NCBI GenBank assembly: GCA_041477875.1
Contig: JBGOVA010000035.1
Span: 1-23,441, forward strand
Direction of reading: 5' to 3'
DNA length: 23,441 bases
Source: SZUA-430 sp041477875
Lineage (GTDB): Bacteria > Pseudomonadota > Alphaproteobacteria > Micropepsales > Micropepsaceae
Shown here: positions 1 through 6,392 of the stretch, piece by piece
Layout of the letters: each line of letters begins with the position of its first letter
How positions within the stretch are numbered: the stretch's first letter is position 1
The notes under the pieces: model-generated
Database searches by the model: none
What the model was told of the DNA's origin: nothing
The model's input: only the letters and a program-made list of their open reading frames with translations
Translations under genes and position numbers: made by a program

Positions 1-344
1 CCGTCACCGGCGTGGTCAAGGCGCCGAACCCGTATGTCGCGATCGCTTACTATTCACTCAGCGGCGTGATGGGGCTCGCCGCCGTGGCCGATTTGAGCGT
101 GATCCTGCGGCGTGGCATTTCGGGCGCGCAACGCATCGCGCGACATTTGTGGCGGATGTGCGCCGGCCTGATCATCGCGGTCGGCTCGTTCGTGGTGCAA
201 GGCTCCAAGGTGTTGCCGCCCGCCCTGCGCGACGACCCGCGCGTGCTTCTCGCGTCCATGACCCTCGTCCTCATCGTGATGCTCTATTGGCTCGTGCGCG
301 TGCTGTTCACGAATTGGTACAAGCAGGCGGAACAAGCGCCGTAA
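1..344 (+). CDS. Unknown multi-pass membrane protein, C-terminal part (5' end cut off)
   Basis: The reading frame is open from the first bases of the window and no strong ribosome binding site precedes the in-frame GTG at 12, so this is probably the C-terminal end of a longer gene. The visible ~114 residues hold three hydrophobic segments: about YVAIAYYSLSGVMGLAAVA, the MCAGLIIAVGSFVVQG stretch, and LASMTLVLIVMLYWLVRVLF. The motif HLWRMC before the second segment is reminiscent of uncharacterised integral membrane proteins with a conserved His-Leu-Trp-Arg-Met stretch, but I cannot name a family. It is followed 18 bases later by another membrane protein gene on the same strand, so the two may be co-transcribed. 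Function unknown. Confidence 0.7.
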   Translation, partial: VTGVVKAPNPYVAIAYYSLSGVMGLAAVADLSVILRRGISGAQRIARHLWRMCAGLIIAVGSFVVQGSKVLPPALRDDPRVLLASMTLVLIVMLYWLVRVLFTNWYKQAEQAP

Positions 345-362
345 ATCACGGAGAGAGCTCCC

Positions 363-839
363 ATGTTGAGCCGCATTTTCCCGAAGCAGATCGACAACAC
401 ATATCGCGGGTACCGGCTGGCGATTTGGCTTCTCGTGCCGATCGTCGTCGTGAAGATGATCATGGGCTTCAACATGTTGATCAACGCGCGCGAGTTGGCT
501 CAAACCGTCGATGGGTTGCCGTTGGACTCCTTCGGCGCCTTGCCCGCCGCGATCATCGTGATGGACTTCAAGACAGGGGGGCTCGAGCGTATCGTGCTCG
601 CCGCGCTCGCGCTCGTGGCGTTGCTACGCTATCGGGCGATGTTACCCTTGATATACCTCGTGCTTTCGTTCGACGCCGTCGGGCTCATGGTTCTCTGGAA
701 TGCCGACCCCTTGCCCATCGTGAGGAGTTCGGGAGGACCCTCGGTCGGCTTCATGATCAACCTGTTCCTTGCCGCGGCGCTGCTCATCGGCTTCGCGCTG
801 TCCTTGGGGAAGACGGATAGAGGCGCAATGCCCGTTTAG
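363..839 (+). CDS. Unknown small integral membrane protein, 158 aa
   Basis: The ATG at 363 is preceded by GGAGAGAG at 350-357, a good ribosome binding site, which fixes the start. The protein has four likely transmembrane helices: residues about 20-40, 80-95 (LVALAL region), 96-115 (LIYLVLSFDAVGLMVLW) and 130-150. A periplasmic or cytoplasmic loop containing RELAQTVDGLPLDSFG lies between the first two. No catalytic motif is visible. It follows a truncated membrane protein gene with an 18-base gap, suggesting an operon of two membrane proteins. It is convergent with the CGNR gene; the 86-base gap between them holds only a weak 6-base inverted repeat (CGTTCG/CGAACG) and no T run. Function not recognised. 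Confidence 0.8.
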   Translation: MLSRIFPKQIDNTYRGYRLAIWLLVPIVVVKMIMGFNMLINARELAQTVDGLPLDSFGALPAAIIVMDFKTGGLERIVLAALALVALLRYRAMLPLIYLVLSFDAVGLMVLWNADPLPIVRSSGGPSVGFMINLFLAAALLIGFALSLGKTDRGAMPV

Positions 840-925
840 GGCCAAAGTCGTGCGTTCGTAATGTGCAGCGCGAACGTCCGGAATTGGATGCTTTCAGGTC
901 GCCGAGGTCGTGAGGGCATATCGAA

Positions 926-1585
926 CTAGCGCGCGCGCCTTGCGGACTCTTTCTTCTTCCGCTCGTAGTGCCGGTGGGCCTTCGCGCGGTTGCCGCAGGC
1001 TTTCATGTCGCACCAGCGCCGGGTGCCGCTCTTCGAGTCGTCGAGGAAGAGCCAGACGCATTTTTCGTTGGCGCACAGGCGGACGCGGTCGCGCCGCGGC
1101 TCGGCGAGCATGTCGCCTGCGGTCCACAATATGGGCGTCAACAGGTCGGCGATTTTCGGTTCGAGATTTTCGACGCGCCAGAGATAGGCGCCGTCGTGCG
1201 CGATCAGCTGCGCGCGCGGCGGGGCGGCGGCGAGTGCCGTGTTGATGAGATCGAGATCGGGCGCTTGCGGTGAGGCGTGCTGCGCGACGGCGGTGAAGGT
1301 GCGGTAGAGCGCTTCGCGCAGTGCGATGATTTGCGCCAACGTGCCGGCGTCGCCCTCGCCGCGCGGCCAGCGGGTTCTCAGATTTTCGACGGTGCCAGCG
1401 TCCAGCGCGTTCGCCAGCGCCATCCAAGTGAAGACGTCGTCCAGGCTTTTCAGCGTCTCCGTCGGTTCGCCCGTGCCGCGCCAATAGCGGCTGTTCGCGA
1501 ACTCAAGGCACAGGTCGGCCCGGCTCGTTGAAATCAGGGCGGGGGAAATCAAGGCGGGGGAAGGGTTTGCGGGCGCGTTGGCCAT
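926..1585 (-). CDS. CGNR zinc finger / ABATE-domain putative transcriptional regulator
   Basis: The C-terminal 49 residues form a CGNR zinc finger: cysteines at about 171, 176, 192 and 197 (CANEKC ... WCDMKACGNRAKAHRHY), the ligand pattern that names the family. The N-terminal ~150 residues match the associated ABATE (putative stress-induced regulator) domain, starting from a DLCLEFANS motif typical of it. Such proteins are regarded as DNA-binding regulators, though few have been studied. I chose the ATG at 1585. The in-frame GTG at 1594 is an alternative, but GTGAGG at 1594-1589 fits better as the (close) ribosome binding site. The gene is divergent from a VOC-family gene across a 123-base region full of GGTTA/TAACC half-sites. 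I infer that this protein binds there and controls itself and the VOC gene. Many GC-rich frames overlap it, but only this one gives a recognisable protein. Confidence 0.88.
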   Translation of the reverse strand: MANAPANPSPALISPALISTSRADLCLEFANSRYWRGTGEPTETLKSLDDVFTWMALANALDAGTVENLRTRWPRGEGDAGTLAQIIALREALYRTFTAVAQHASPQAPDLDLINTALAAAPPRAQLIAHDGAYLWRVENLEPKIADLLTPILWTAGDMLAEPRRDRVRLCANEKCVWLFLDDSKSGTRRWCDMKACGNRAKAHRHYERKKKESARRAR

Positions 1586-1594
1586 GATCCTCAC

Positions 1595-1662
1595 ATACTA
1601 ACCGTCATGCCGGTTGACAAGCGGTTAAGCGCGGGTTACATATGTAACCCTTATGACGGTTA
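1595..1662. promoter_or_regulatory. Divergent promoter with six GGTTA/TAACC half-sites
   Basis: Between the CGNR and VOC genes, five-base elements occur at 1599 (TAACC), 1612 (GGTTG), 1623 (GGTTA), 1634 (GGTTA), 1645 (TAACC) and 1658 (GGTTA), with start spacings 13, 11, 11, 11, 13. They build a perfect 18-base palindrome, GGGTTACATATGTAACCC (1633-1650), and a perfect 10-base inverted repeat, TAACCGTCAT (1599-1608) / ATGACGGTTA (1653-1662). A consensus -35 TTGACA (1614-1619) lies 17 bases before TACATA (1637-1642), a plausible promoter for the VOC gene. TAGTAT (1600-1595, minus strand) could be a -10 for the CGNR gene. Operators overlapping both promoters suggest joint control. The binding protein is not shown; CGNR is the obvious candidate. 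Confidence 0.6.
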
Positions 1663-1708
1663 TATGGGTGCTGCCCGGACCTCCGGCCACCCACGTGGAG
1701 AGACAGAC

Positions 1709-2083
1709 ATGCTTGATCACGTTTCGATTGGGGTTCGCGACGTTGCGGCGTCGCGCAAGTTCTATGACGCGGTGCTGAAGCCGCTTGGGTACGAGTGCCT
1801 GTCGCCGGGGAAGGACTCGGCGGGCTATGGCCGCAAGGCGATTCAGTTGTGGCTGGGAGAGACCGAACACCCGGTGAAGGCCGACACACGTTCGGGGCTG
1901 CATTTCTGTTTCGTCGCCGACAGCCGCAAGGCGGTCGATGCGTTCTATGCGGCGGCGATCAAAGCCGGCGGCAAGGACAACGGCAAGCCCGGCGTGCGCG
2001 CGGACTATTCCGAAAACTACTACGCGGCGTTCGTGGTCGATCCGGACGGCTATCGGCTCGAGGCGCATTGCGAGAAGGCGTGA
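1709..2083 (+). CDS. VOC family protein (glyoxalase/bleomycin resistance fold), 124 aa
   Basis: A single vicinal-oxygen-chelate domain of normal length for a one-domain VOC protein. It begins MLDHVSIGVRDV, the classic first strand, and ends with DPDGYRLEAHCE, the usual last strand. Likely metal ligands are His4, His65 (GLHFCFVA) and Glu118. VOC proteins include glyoxalase I, dioxygenases and drug-binding proteins, and the sequence does not reveal which applies; a lyase-type or glutathione-linked activity is possible. I start it at the ATG at 1709 because GGAGAG (1697-1702) sits 6 bases upstream. An in-frame ATG at 1607 would run through the regulatory array and is unlikely. It is divergent from the CGNR regulator and followed by a repeat element and two hairpins. 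Confidence 0.9.
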   Translation: MLDHVSIGVRDVAASRKFYDAVLKPLGYECLSPGKDSAGYGRKAIQLWLGETEHPVKADTRSGLHFCFVADSRKAVDAFYAAAIKAGGKDNGKPGVRADYSENYYAAFVVDPDGYRLEAHCEKA

Positions 2084-2102
2084 GCCTTACCGAGATGAAA
2101 GA

Positions 2103-2283
2103 TTGAACCACCAAGATCACCAAGGCACTCAGGCAAATGACCGGCTGCGAGCACGTTGAATCGTCTTGTCGGCGCTCCGCGCCAATAGCGGACCCGTCGG
2201 CGCGCAGTGCCACATTGGCGGCGCATCTGCACCGAAGATTTGTCGCCGCCGTCTTGGTGACGTTGGTGTGTTTGGTGGTTCAA
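2103..2283. repeat. Palindromic intergenic element with 9-base CACCAAG subrepeats
   Basis: The ends are a perfect 12-base inverted repeat, TTGAACCACCAA (2103-2114) and TTGGTGGTTCAA (2272-2283). Inside each end the sequence continues as 9-base units. On the left, ACCACCAAG, ATCACCAAG and a degenerate third lie at 2108-2134. On the right (reverse strand), ACCACCAAA, CACACCAAC and GTCACCAAG lie at about 2252-2279. About 140 bases of non-repeat sequence lie between. The element has no credible ORF and resembles a MITE/REP-like element. It fills most of the 264-base gap between the VOC gene and the DUF1993 gene. Confidence 0.55.
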
Positions 2284-2287
2284 ATTC

Positions 2288-2308
2288 CTGTCGCGCCGCG
2301 CGCGACAG
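2288..2308. other. Short perfect hairpin between convergent genes
   Basis: CTGTCGCG (2288-2295), a 5-base loop CCGCG, then CGCGACAG (2301-2308) forms an 8-base perfect GC-rich stem. It directly abuts the palindromic element and lies 4 bases before a second hairpin. No T run follows on either strand, so a role in termination is only inferred. Confidence 0.4.
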
Positions 2309-2312
2309 AAGG

Positions 2313-2339
2313 GCCTGGCTCGCAAGATACGAGCCAGGC
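2313..2339. terminator. Likely bidirectional terminator hairpin
   Basis: GCCTGGCTCG (2313-2322), loop CAAGATA, CGAGCCAGGC (2330-2339): a perfect 10-base stem, extended by GG/CCC on its sides with a one-base bulge. It lies 8 bases past the stop of the DUF1993 gene (minus strand) and downstream of the VOC gene (plus strand), the expected place for a terminator shared by converging genes. A classical T run is lacking. Confidence 0.5.
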
Positions 2340-2347
2340 ACCCTGAC

Positions 2348-2854
2348 CTAGACCGATCCGATGAAGTCGCGCTTGCCGACTTCGACGCCGTTGTGGCGCA
2401 GGATGTTGTAGGCGGTCGTGGCGTGGAAATAGAAGTTCGGGAAGGCGAAGTGCGAGAGATAGGCCGCGCCCTTGAACGTCATTTTCTGACCGCCGATCGT
2501 GAGCACTACGTCGCGCGTGTCGCCGCCTTCGAACTGCGCGGGCTTCAGGCTCTTGATGTAGTCGACGGTTTTCGTGATGCGGGTCTGCAACTCGGCGAAG
2601 GTCGTTTCGGTGTCGGGGTAGCTCGGCACTTCGACACCGGCAAGGCGCGCCGCGGCGCCCTTCGCGTGATCGGTCGCGATTTGGACCTGGCGCGCGAGCG
2701 GGAACATATCGGGCGCAAGGCGCGCGTTGATCAACACCGACGGGTCGATTTTCTTCGCCTCCGCATGGGCCGCCGCCTTCGTCAAGATTCCCGACAGGGC
2801 GCCGAGGGTTTGCAGGAACGCAGGCACGCTCGCCTGATAGATGTTGATTGTCAT
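2348..2854 (-). CDS. DUF1993 family protein, 168 aa
   Basis: An N-terminal motif IYQASVPAFLQTLGALSGIL, a central FPLARQVQIATDHAKGAAARL and a C-terminal LSHFAFPNFYFHATTAYNILRHNG are the hallmarks of DUF1993, an all-helical family related in fold to the DinB/YfiT four-helix metal-binding proteins. No signal peptide or membrane segment is seen, so it is probably cytosolic. The biochemical function of the family is not established. I take the ATG at 2854, with AGGAAG about 7-9 bases upstream; an in-frame TTG at 2860 sits too close to that ribosome binding site. It is divergent from the cupin gene across about 95 bases, which must hold both promoters. A strong hairpin follows the stop. Confidence 0.88.
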   Translation of the reverse strand: MTINIYQASVPAFLQTLGALSGILTKAAAHAEAKKIDPSVLINARLAPDMFPLARQVQIATDHAKGAAARLAGVEVPSYPDTETTFAELQTRITKTVDYIKSLKPAQFEGGDTRDVVLTIGGQKMTFKGAAYLSHFAFPNFYFHATTAYNILRHNGVEVGKRDFIGSV

Positions 2855-2948
2855 AGTCAATCTTCCTTCCTTTGGATTTCGGTGGCGTGGTCTAGCATGC
2901 GCTGTGCGCTTCGGGGCAGAGTGCGGCGATCACTTTTTGGAGGATGTC

Positions 2949-3413
2949 TTGGCCAAGATCGATGTGGACAACGTGCCGGTGGTCAAAGGCACGCGCTATC
3001 CGGCGCCCTTCGACGCGCCGTGCAGGCTGCGCGAGAACAAGCCGCTCGCACTGGCGGCGGGTTTGACGCAATTCGGCGTGAATTTGACGCGGCTAAGACC
3101 GGGCGTGTGGTCGAGCCAGCGGCACTGGCACGCCAAGGAAGACGAGTTCATCTATGTGCTCGAAGGCGAGGTCGTGCTGGTCAACGACGTGGGCGAAGAG
3201 AATTTGCACGCGGGTGATTGCGCCGGGTTCAAAGCGGGGGTGCGCAATGGGCATTGCCTGCAAAATCGCTCCGCGCGCGATGTGCTGATTCTCACCGTCG
3301 GAACGCGCGACAACGAGGACTCGGGCGAGTATCCCGATCTCGATATGAAGTTCTTGGCTGGGCGCTATACCGGCGGCGGCGGTTATACGAAAAAGGACGG
3401 CACGCCGCTTTAG
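2949..3413 (+). CDS. Cupin domain protein, 154 aa (TTG start)
   Basis: Cupin motif 1 is present: HWHAKEDEF at residues 59-67 with metal ligands His59, His61 and Glu66, followed by YVLEGE. Motif 2 is AGDCAGFKAGVRNGHCLQN with the third histidine in NGHCLQN; the usual proline of this motif is replaced by Lys (FKAG). The protein is a single-domain cupin, and its metal and substrate are unknown. The start is a TTG at 2949 with GGAGG at 2939-2943 just upstream, giving MAKIDVDNVPVVKGTRYP, which resembles the N-terminus of this cupin subfamily. The in-frame start at 2841 would overlap the divergent DUF1993 gene and its promoter, and is rejected. An EamA transporter gene follows after 18 bases. Confidence 0.88.
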   Translation: MAKIDVDNVPVVKGTRYPAPFDAPCRLRENKPLALAAGLTQFGVNLTRLRPGVWSSQRHWHAKEDEFIYVLEGEVVLVNDVGEENLHAGDCAGFKAGVRNGHCLQNRSARDVLILTVGTRDNEDSGEYPDLDMKFLAGRYTGGGGYTKKDGTPL

Positions 3414-3431
3414 GCAACCGGTTTCACCATA

Positions 3432-4319
3432 GTGCTCTGGGTCTTCGCGACACTCATCGCCGCGCTTGCGCAGACTGCGCGCAACGCGATGCAGAACAGC
3501 TTGACCGCGACGTTGGGCACGATCGGCGCGACGCAGGTTCGTTTTCTCTACGGGTTTCCGTTCGCCCTCGCCTTTCTGGTCGTCGCCGCGCTGATCGCAC
3601 AATCCGGCGTGCTGGCGGCGAACCTGAAGTTTCTTGCGTTCACGGCCGCCGGCGCCGTCGCGCAGATCGTCGGGACGGTATTGCTGCTTGCGGCGATGCG
3701 CGAGCGGTCCTTTTCGGTGGCGACGGCGTTCACCAAGACGGAGGCCGTGCAGGTCGCCGTGTTCGGCCTCATCATCCTCGGGGATCATCTGACGTGGCCG
3801 CGCACCGCCGCCATTTTGATCGCCACCGCGGGCGTTTTTCTTGTCGCGGTCAAGCGCGGCGAGAAATGGGGCGAGCAGAGCCTGCTGCCAGCGCTCTATG
3901 GGATCGGGTCAGGCGGCCTTTACGCGATCGCAGCCGTCGGGTTTCGCGGCGGAATTCTATCACTCGAGGAAGGGGAATATTTTCTGCGCGCAACGACCAC
4001 GCTTGTTTGGTCGCTCGGTATTCAAACCGTGTTGCTCGGATGCTGGATGTCATTCTTCGATCGCGCGGCGCTCTTCAAGAGCTTGACCCTGTGGCGGCAG
4101 TCGCTGTTTGCGGGATTTATGGGCGCGTTCGCATCGCAGTTCTGGTTTCTTGGGTTTTCGCTGACCAGCGCTGCAAACGTGCGCACGCTCGGCCTCGTCG
4201 AGGTGCTGTTCGCGCAAGTTGTGTCGCGGCGCGTGTTTTCTCAAGCGACGACCGGGCGCGAGTTGATGGGTATGGCCTTGGTCATCGCGGGTGTTGCCGT
4301 GTTGCTACTCTCGGCATGA
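3432..4319 (+). CDS. EamA/DMT family transporter, 295 aa
   Basis: Ten hydrophobic helices arranged as two five-helix EamA repeats (about residues 1-140 and 150-295), the normal size for the drug/metabolite transporter superfamily. The end of each repeat has the usual pattern: EAVQVAVFGLIILGDHLTWPRTAAILIATAGV in the first half, and LVEVLFAQVVSRRVF with GMALVIAGVAVLL in the second. It sits in the inner membrane and probably exports a small metabolite; the substrate cannot be read from the sequence. The start is a GTG at 3432 with no clear ribosome binding site, 18 bases after the cupin stop, so translation may depend on the upstream gene. A 387-residue frame overlapping it at 3218-4381 is only a GC-rich shadow. 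Confidence 0.9.
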   Translation: MLWVFATLIAALAQTARNAMQNSLTATLGTIGATQVRFLYGFPFALAFLVVAALIAQSGVLAANLKFLAFTAAGAVAQIVGTVLLLAAMRERSFSVATAFTKTEAVQVAVFGLIILGDHLTWPRTAAILIATAGVFLVAVKRGEKWGEQSLLPALYGIGSGGLYAIAAVGFRGGILSLEEGEYFLRATTTLVWSLGIQTVLLGCWMSFFDRAALFKSLTLWRQSLFAGFMGAFASQFWFLGFSLTSAANVRTLGLVEVLFAQVVSRRVFSQATTGRELMGMALVIAGVAVLLLSA

Positions 4320-4339
4320 GCTGTTTTACGATAGCCGGC

Positions 4340-4358
4340 GTGAATGAAATTCTTTCAC
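4340..4358. promoter_or_regulatory. Near-perfect 19-base palindrome upstream of the GST gene
   Basis: GTGAATGAAATTCTTTCAC matches its own reverse complement in 8 of 9 base pairs around a central A. It is AT-rich compared with the surroundings and lies 75 bases before the GST ATG and 21 bases after the transporter stop. It could be an operator for the GST gene or a weak terminator of the transporter; the absence of a T run favours an operator. Confidence 0.35.
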
Positions 4359-4432
4359 CTGCGCATGTCGCAATTCGATGAGCGCGCACCTACGTAGCTG
4401 CCCATCGCAACTCTGACCCCATGAGGATTCGC

Positions 4433-5044
4433 ATGCTGACGCTGTACTATTCGCCCGGTGCCTGTTCGCTGTCGCCGCATATTGCACTGCGGGAGGCGGG
4501 ACTGACGTTTGAGCTGGAGCAGGTGAATACCAAAGAGAAGAAGACCAAATCCGGCGACGACTATCTGAAAATCAACCCGAAGGGGTATGTGCCGGCGCTG
4601 AAGCTCGATGACGGTTATGTGCTCACCGAGGGGCCGGCGATCGTGCAGTACATCGCCGATCAGCGGCCGCGGTCAAACCTTGCGCCCGAAATCGGTTCGC
4701 CGGAGCGCTATCGCCTTCAGGAATGGCTGAACTTCATCGGCACCGAAATTCACAAGAATTTCACGCCGCTGTTCAACCCCGCGACGCCCGAGGACTACAA
4801 GAAGATCGCGAAGGAAAATCTGGCGAAGCGGTTCTCGTTCGTCGACGAGAAGCTGAAAGGCCACGACTATCTGACGGGATCGCAGTTCACCGTCGCCGAC
4901 GGATACTTGTTCACGGTGACGAATTGGACGAACTTCGTGCAGATCGACCTCGCGCCCTACCCCAACCTCAAAGCGTTTCAGCTGCGCGTCGCGGCACGGC
5001 CGAAGGTGCAGGACGCGCTCAAGGCCGAGGGGCTTTTGAAATAA
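4433..5044 (+). CDS. gst: Glutathione S-transferase, beta-class-like, 203 aa
   Basis: The N-terminal thioredoxin-like domain begins LTLYYSPGACSLSPHIALRE. The cysteine at residue 11 (SPGAC) aligns with the catalytic/mixed-disulfide Cys10 of bacterial beta-class GSTs. The glutathione-binding elements are GYVPAL (with the cis-proline) and TEGPAIVQYIAD. The C-terminal helical domain contains TVADGYLFTVTNW. The length of 203 equals the family norm. It conjugates glutathione to electrophiles or reduces disulfides in the cytosol. I take the ATG at 4433 because GAGG at 4423-4426 is well placed; the ATG at 4421 would overlap that site. A good terminator follows. The glutathione-synthesis gene gshA lies 1.3 kb downstream on the other strand. 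Confidence 0.93.
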   Translation: MLTLYYSPGACSLSPHIALREAGLTFELEQVNTKEKKTKSGDDYLKINPKGYVPALKLDDGYVLTEGPAIVQYIADQRPRSNLAPEIGSPERYRLQEWLNFIGTEIHKNFTPLFNPATPEDYKKIAKENLAKRFSFVDEKLKGHDYLTGSQFTVADGYLFTVTNWTNFVQIDLAPYPNLKAFQLRVAARPKVQDALKAEGLLK

Positions 5045-5059
5045 TCTGCGTTGAATTGT

Positions 5060-5089
5060 CCCCGTCGCACGACGCGGCGGGGGCCTTTT
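5060..5089 (+). terminator. Rho-independent terminator of the GST gene
   Basis: CCCCGTCGC (5060-5068), loop ACGAC, GCGGCGGGG (5074-5082) gives a 9-base stem with one G-U pair, followed by GCCTTTT. It starts 15 bases after the GST stop and lies between convergent genes. Confidence 0.7.
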
Positions 5090-5095
5090 GCGTTG

Positions 5096-6238
5096 CTACG
5101 GCGCGAACGACTGCATCACTTGCGCGGCAAGCTGGCCGCCGAACCATGAAAGGATCGGGATAGCTGCGAGCGTGCCCAGCCGCGCGAACACGCTCCAACC
5201 GCCGGGCCAATCGCCGACGCGCGCGATCTCGGCGCGCACCGTCAGCATGGCGCCCAGCGCCGGAATCGCGACCGCTTCGGTGATGCGGCCGTTCGCATAC
5301 GCGCGGCGCCAAAGCTCGCGCGAATAAGTTTGAAGTTCCAGCAGCGCGGTTTTCTTCGCTGTACGGATCGCACGGCGCGCGCCCCACATCGCGCCGATGA
5401 CGGCGCCCGCGGTCAGGATCACGCCGAGGGCGAGGACGCCGGCGCTCGCGTACATGGCGTCGCGCTCGGCGACGGCGGGGCCGGCAAGCGCGAGCAAGAG
5501 AATCAGGAACAGCGCGACGCGGCGGGCGTAACGCGCGACCGGCTGCAGCGGTGCCATGTCGAACAGATCGATGCGCAGGTGATCGCCCGTCGCGGCACGG
5601 AAGCGATGGTGAAGCATCGCGACGTAGGTGATGCTCGCGCCCAAGAGGCCGAACGTGAGGGCGATCCGCACATACATCCAGAGCGTGAGCAGCGCGGCCT
5701 CGAACCCCTCACCCGGAATGGCGGCGCTCAGCAAGCCACCAAAGACCGGCGTCAATATGACCGCCCAAAACATGCCGAAGCTCAAACGCCAGCCCCAGAA
5801 GGAGTCGACCAGGCCGCCGCGCGTTTGGACAAAATCTCGATCGTCCAACGCGAGTGCCGGCCTCAGATCGTCGTACGCGTGCAGGCACGCGTGGCCGATC
5901 AGCGAGGGGAGCACGAAGTTGTAGGCGACGAAGCCCAGCAGCAGGACTTCGATCGGGTTCGACCCGGCGGTCGCGAAGAACTCTTCGCCGATGAAGATGC
6001 CGTTTGCGATGCCGGCCAGATTCAACACCAGAAGATGCACGGCCGTCAGCAGCACGAAAATCGCCGCCATCGCCGGTAGTGGCCGGTGCTCGATCCAGCC
6101 TAGGCCGCGGTCAAACCAACCCGATCCCGGCGGCACGTAGGGCGCCGTCGGCTCATTGTAGCGCGGTGGCGGCGGCAGGCGCGCCGGCTCGGGCGCGTCT
6201 TCCACGGTCACGGCTTCCCTGATCTCGGCTTCGCTCAT
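5096..6238 (-). CDS. Unknown multi-pass membrane protein, about 380 aa
   Basis: From the ATG at 6238 (MSEAEIREAV) the protein has an acidic, proline-rich cytosolic N-terminus (EPARLPPPPRYNEPTAPYVPPG, about residues 18-40), then about seven hydrophobic segments. These include AAIFVLLTAVHLLVLNLAGIANG, IEVLLLGFVAYNFVLPSLIG, a central WMYVRIALTFGLLGASITYVAML, and a last RLGTLAAIPILSWFGGQLAAQVM. I do not recognise the family and see no catalytic motif. Starts at 6247 or 6334 are also possible; the latter would translate through a perfect hairpin at 6289-6325, which makes it less likely. It lies downstream of gshA on the same strand after 154 bases and may be transcribed with it. Confidence 0.75.
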   Translation of the reverse strand: MSEAEIREAVTVEDAPEPARLPPPPRYNEPTAPYVPPGSGWFDRGLGWIEHRPLPAMAAIFVLLTAVHLLVLNLAGIANGIFIGEEFFATAGSNPIEVLLLGFVAYNFVLPSLIGHACLHAYDDLRPALALDDRDFVQTRGGLVDSFWGWRLSFGMFWAVILTPVFGGLLSAAIPGEGFEAALLTLWMYVRIALTFGLLGASITYVAMLHHRFRAATGDHLRIDLFDMAPLQPVARYARRVALFLILLLALAGPAVAERDAMYASAGVLALGVILTAGAVIGAMWGARRAIRTAKKTALLELQTYSRELWRRAYANGRITEAVAIPALGAMLTVRAEIARVGDWPGGWSVFARLGTLAAIPILSWFGGQLAAQVMQSFAP

Positions 6239-6288
6239 GTCCAGCATCGGCGCCGTGCAAGGGCGAGGCCAGGCGTCTCCCCCTCCGG

Positions 6289-6325
6289 CGCGCGTTCCGC
6301 GAAGCATTGTTTCCTGGAACGCGCG
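6289..6325. other. 10-base inverted repeat between gshA and the membrane protein gene
   Basis: CGCGCGTTCC (6289-6298) and GGAACGCGCG (6316-6325) are perfect inverted copies separated by 17 bases. No T run follows on the minus strand, so it could be an attenuating hairpin or a factor-dependent terminator after gshA, or an operator for the downstream gene. The rest of the 154-base gap shows nothing recognisable. Confidence 0.4.
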
Positions 6326-6392
6326 TGAAGTCACTCCACGAGGCGTTGTGCGGTTAGCGTTAACGGCGCGAGGGCGCGCGCTCCACCGCCGG

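Noticed and set aside
840..925. Possible terminator CGTTCG/CGAACG between the second membrane protein gene and the CGNR gene
   Set aside because: Only a 6-base stem with a 12-base loop and no T run; too weak to call.
3218..4381. 387-residue frame overlapping the cupin and EamA genes
   Set aside because: Arg-rich shadow frame; the cupin and transporter frames contain family motifs and good lengths.
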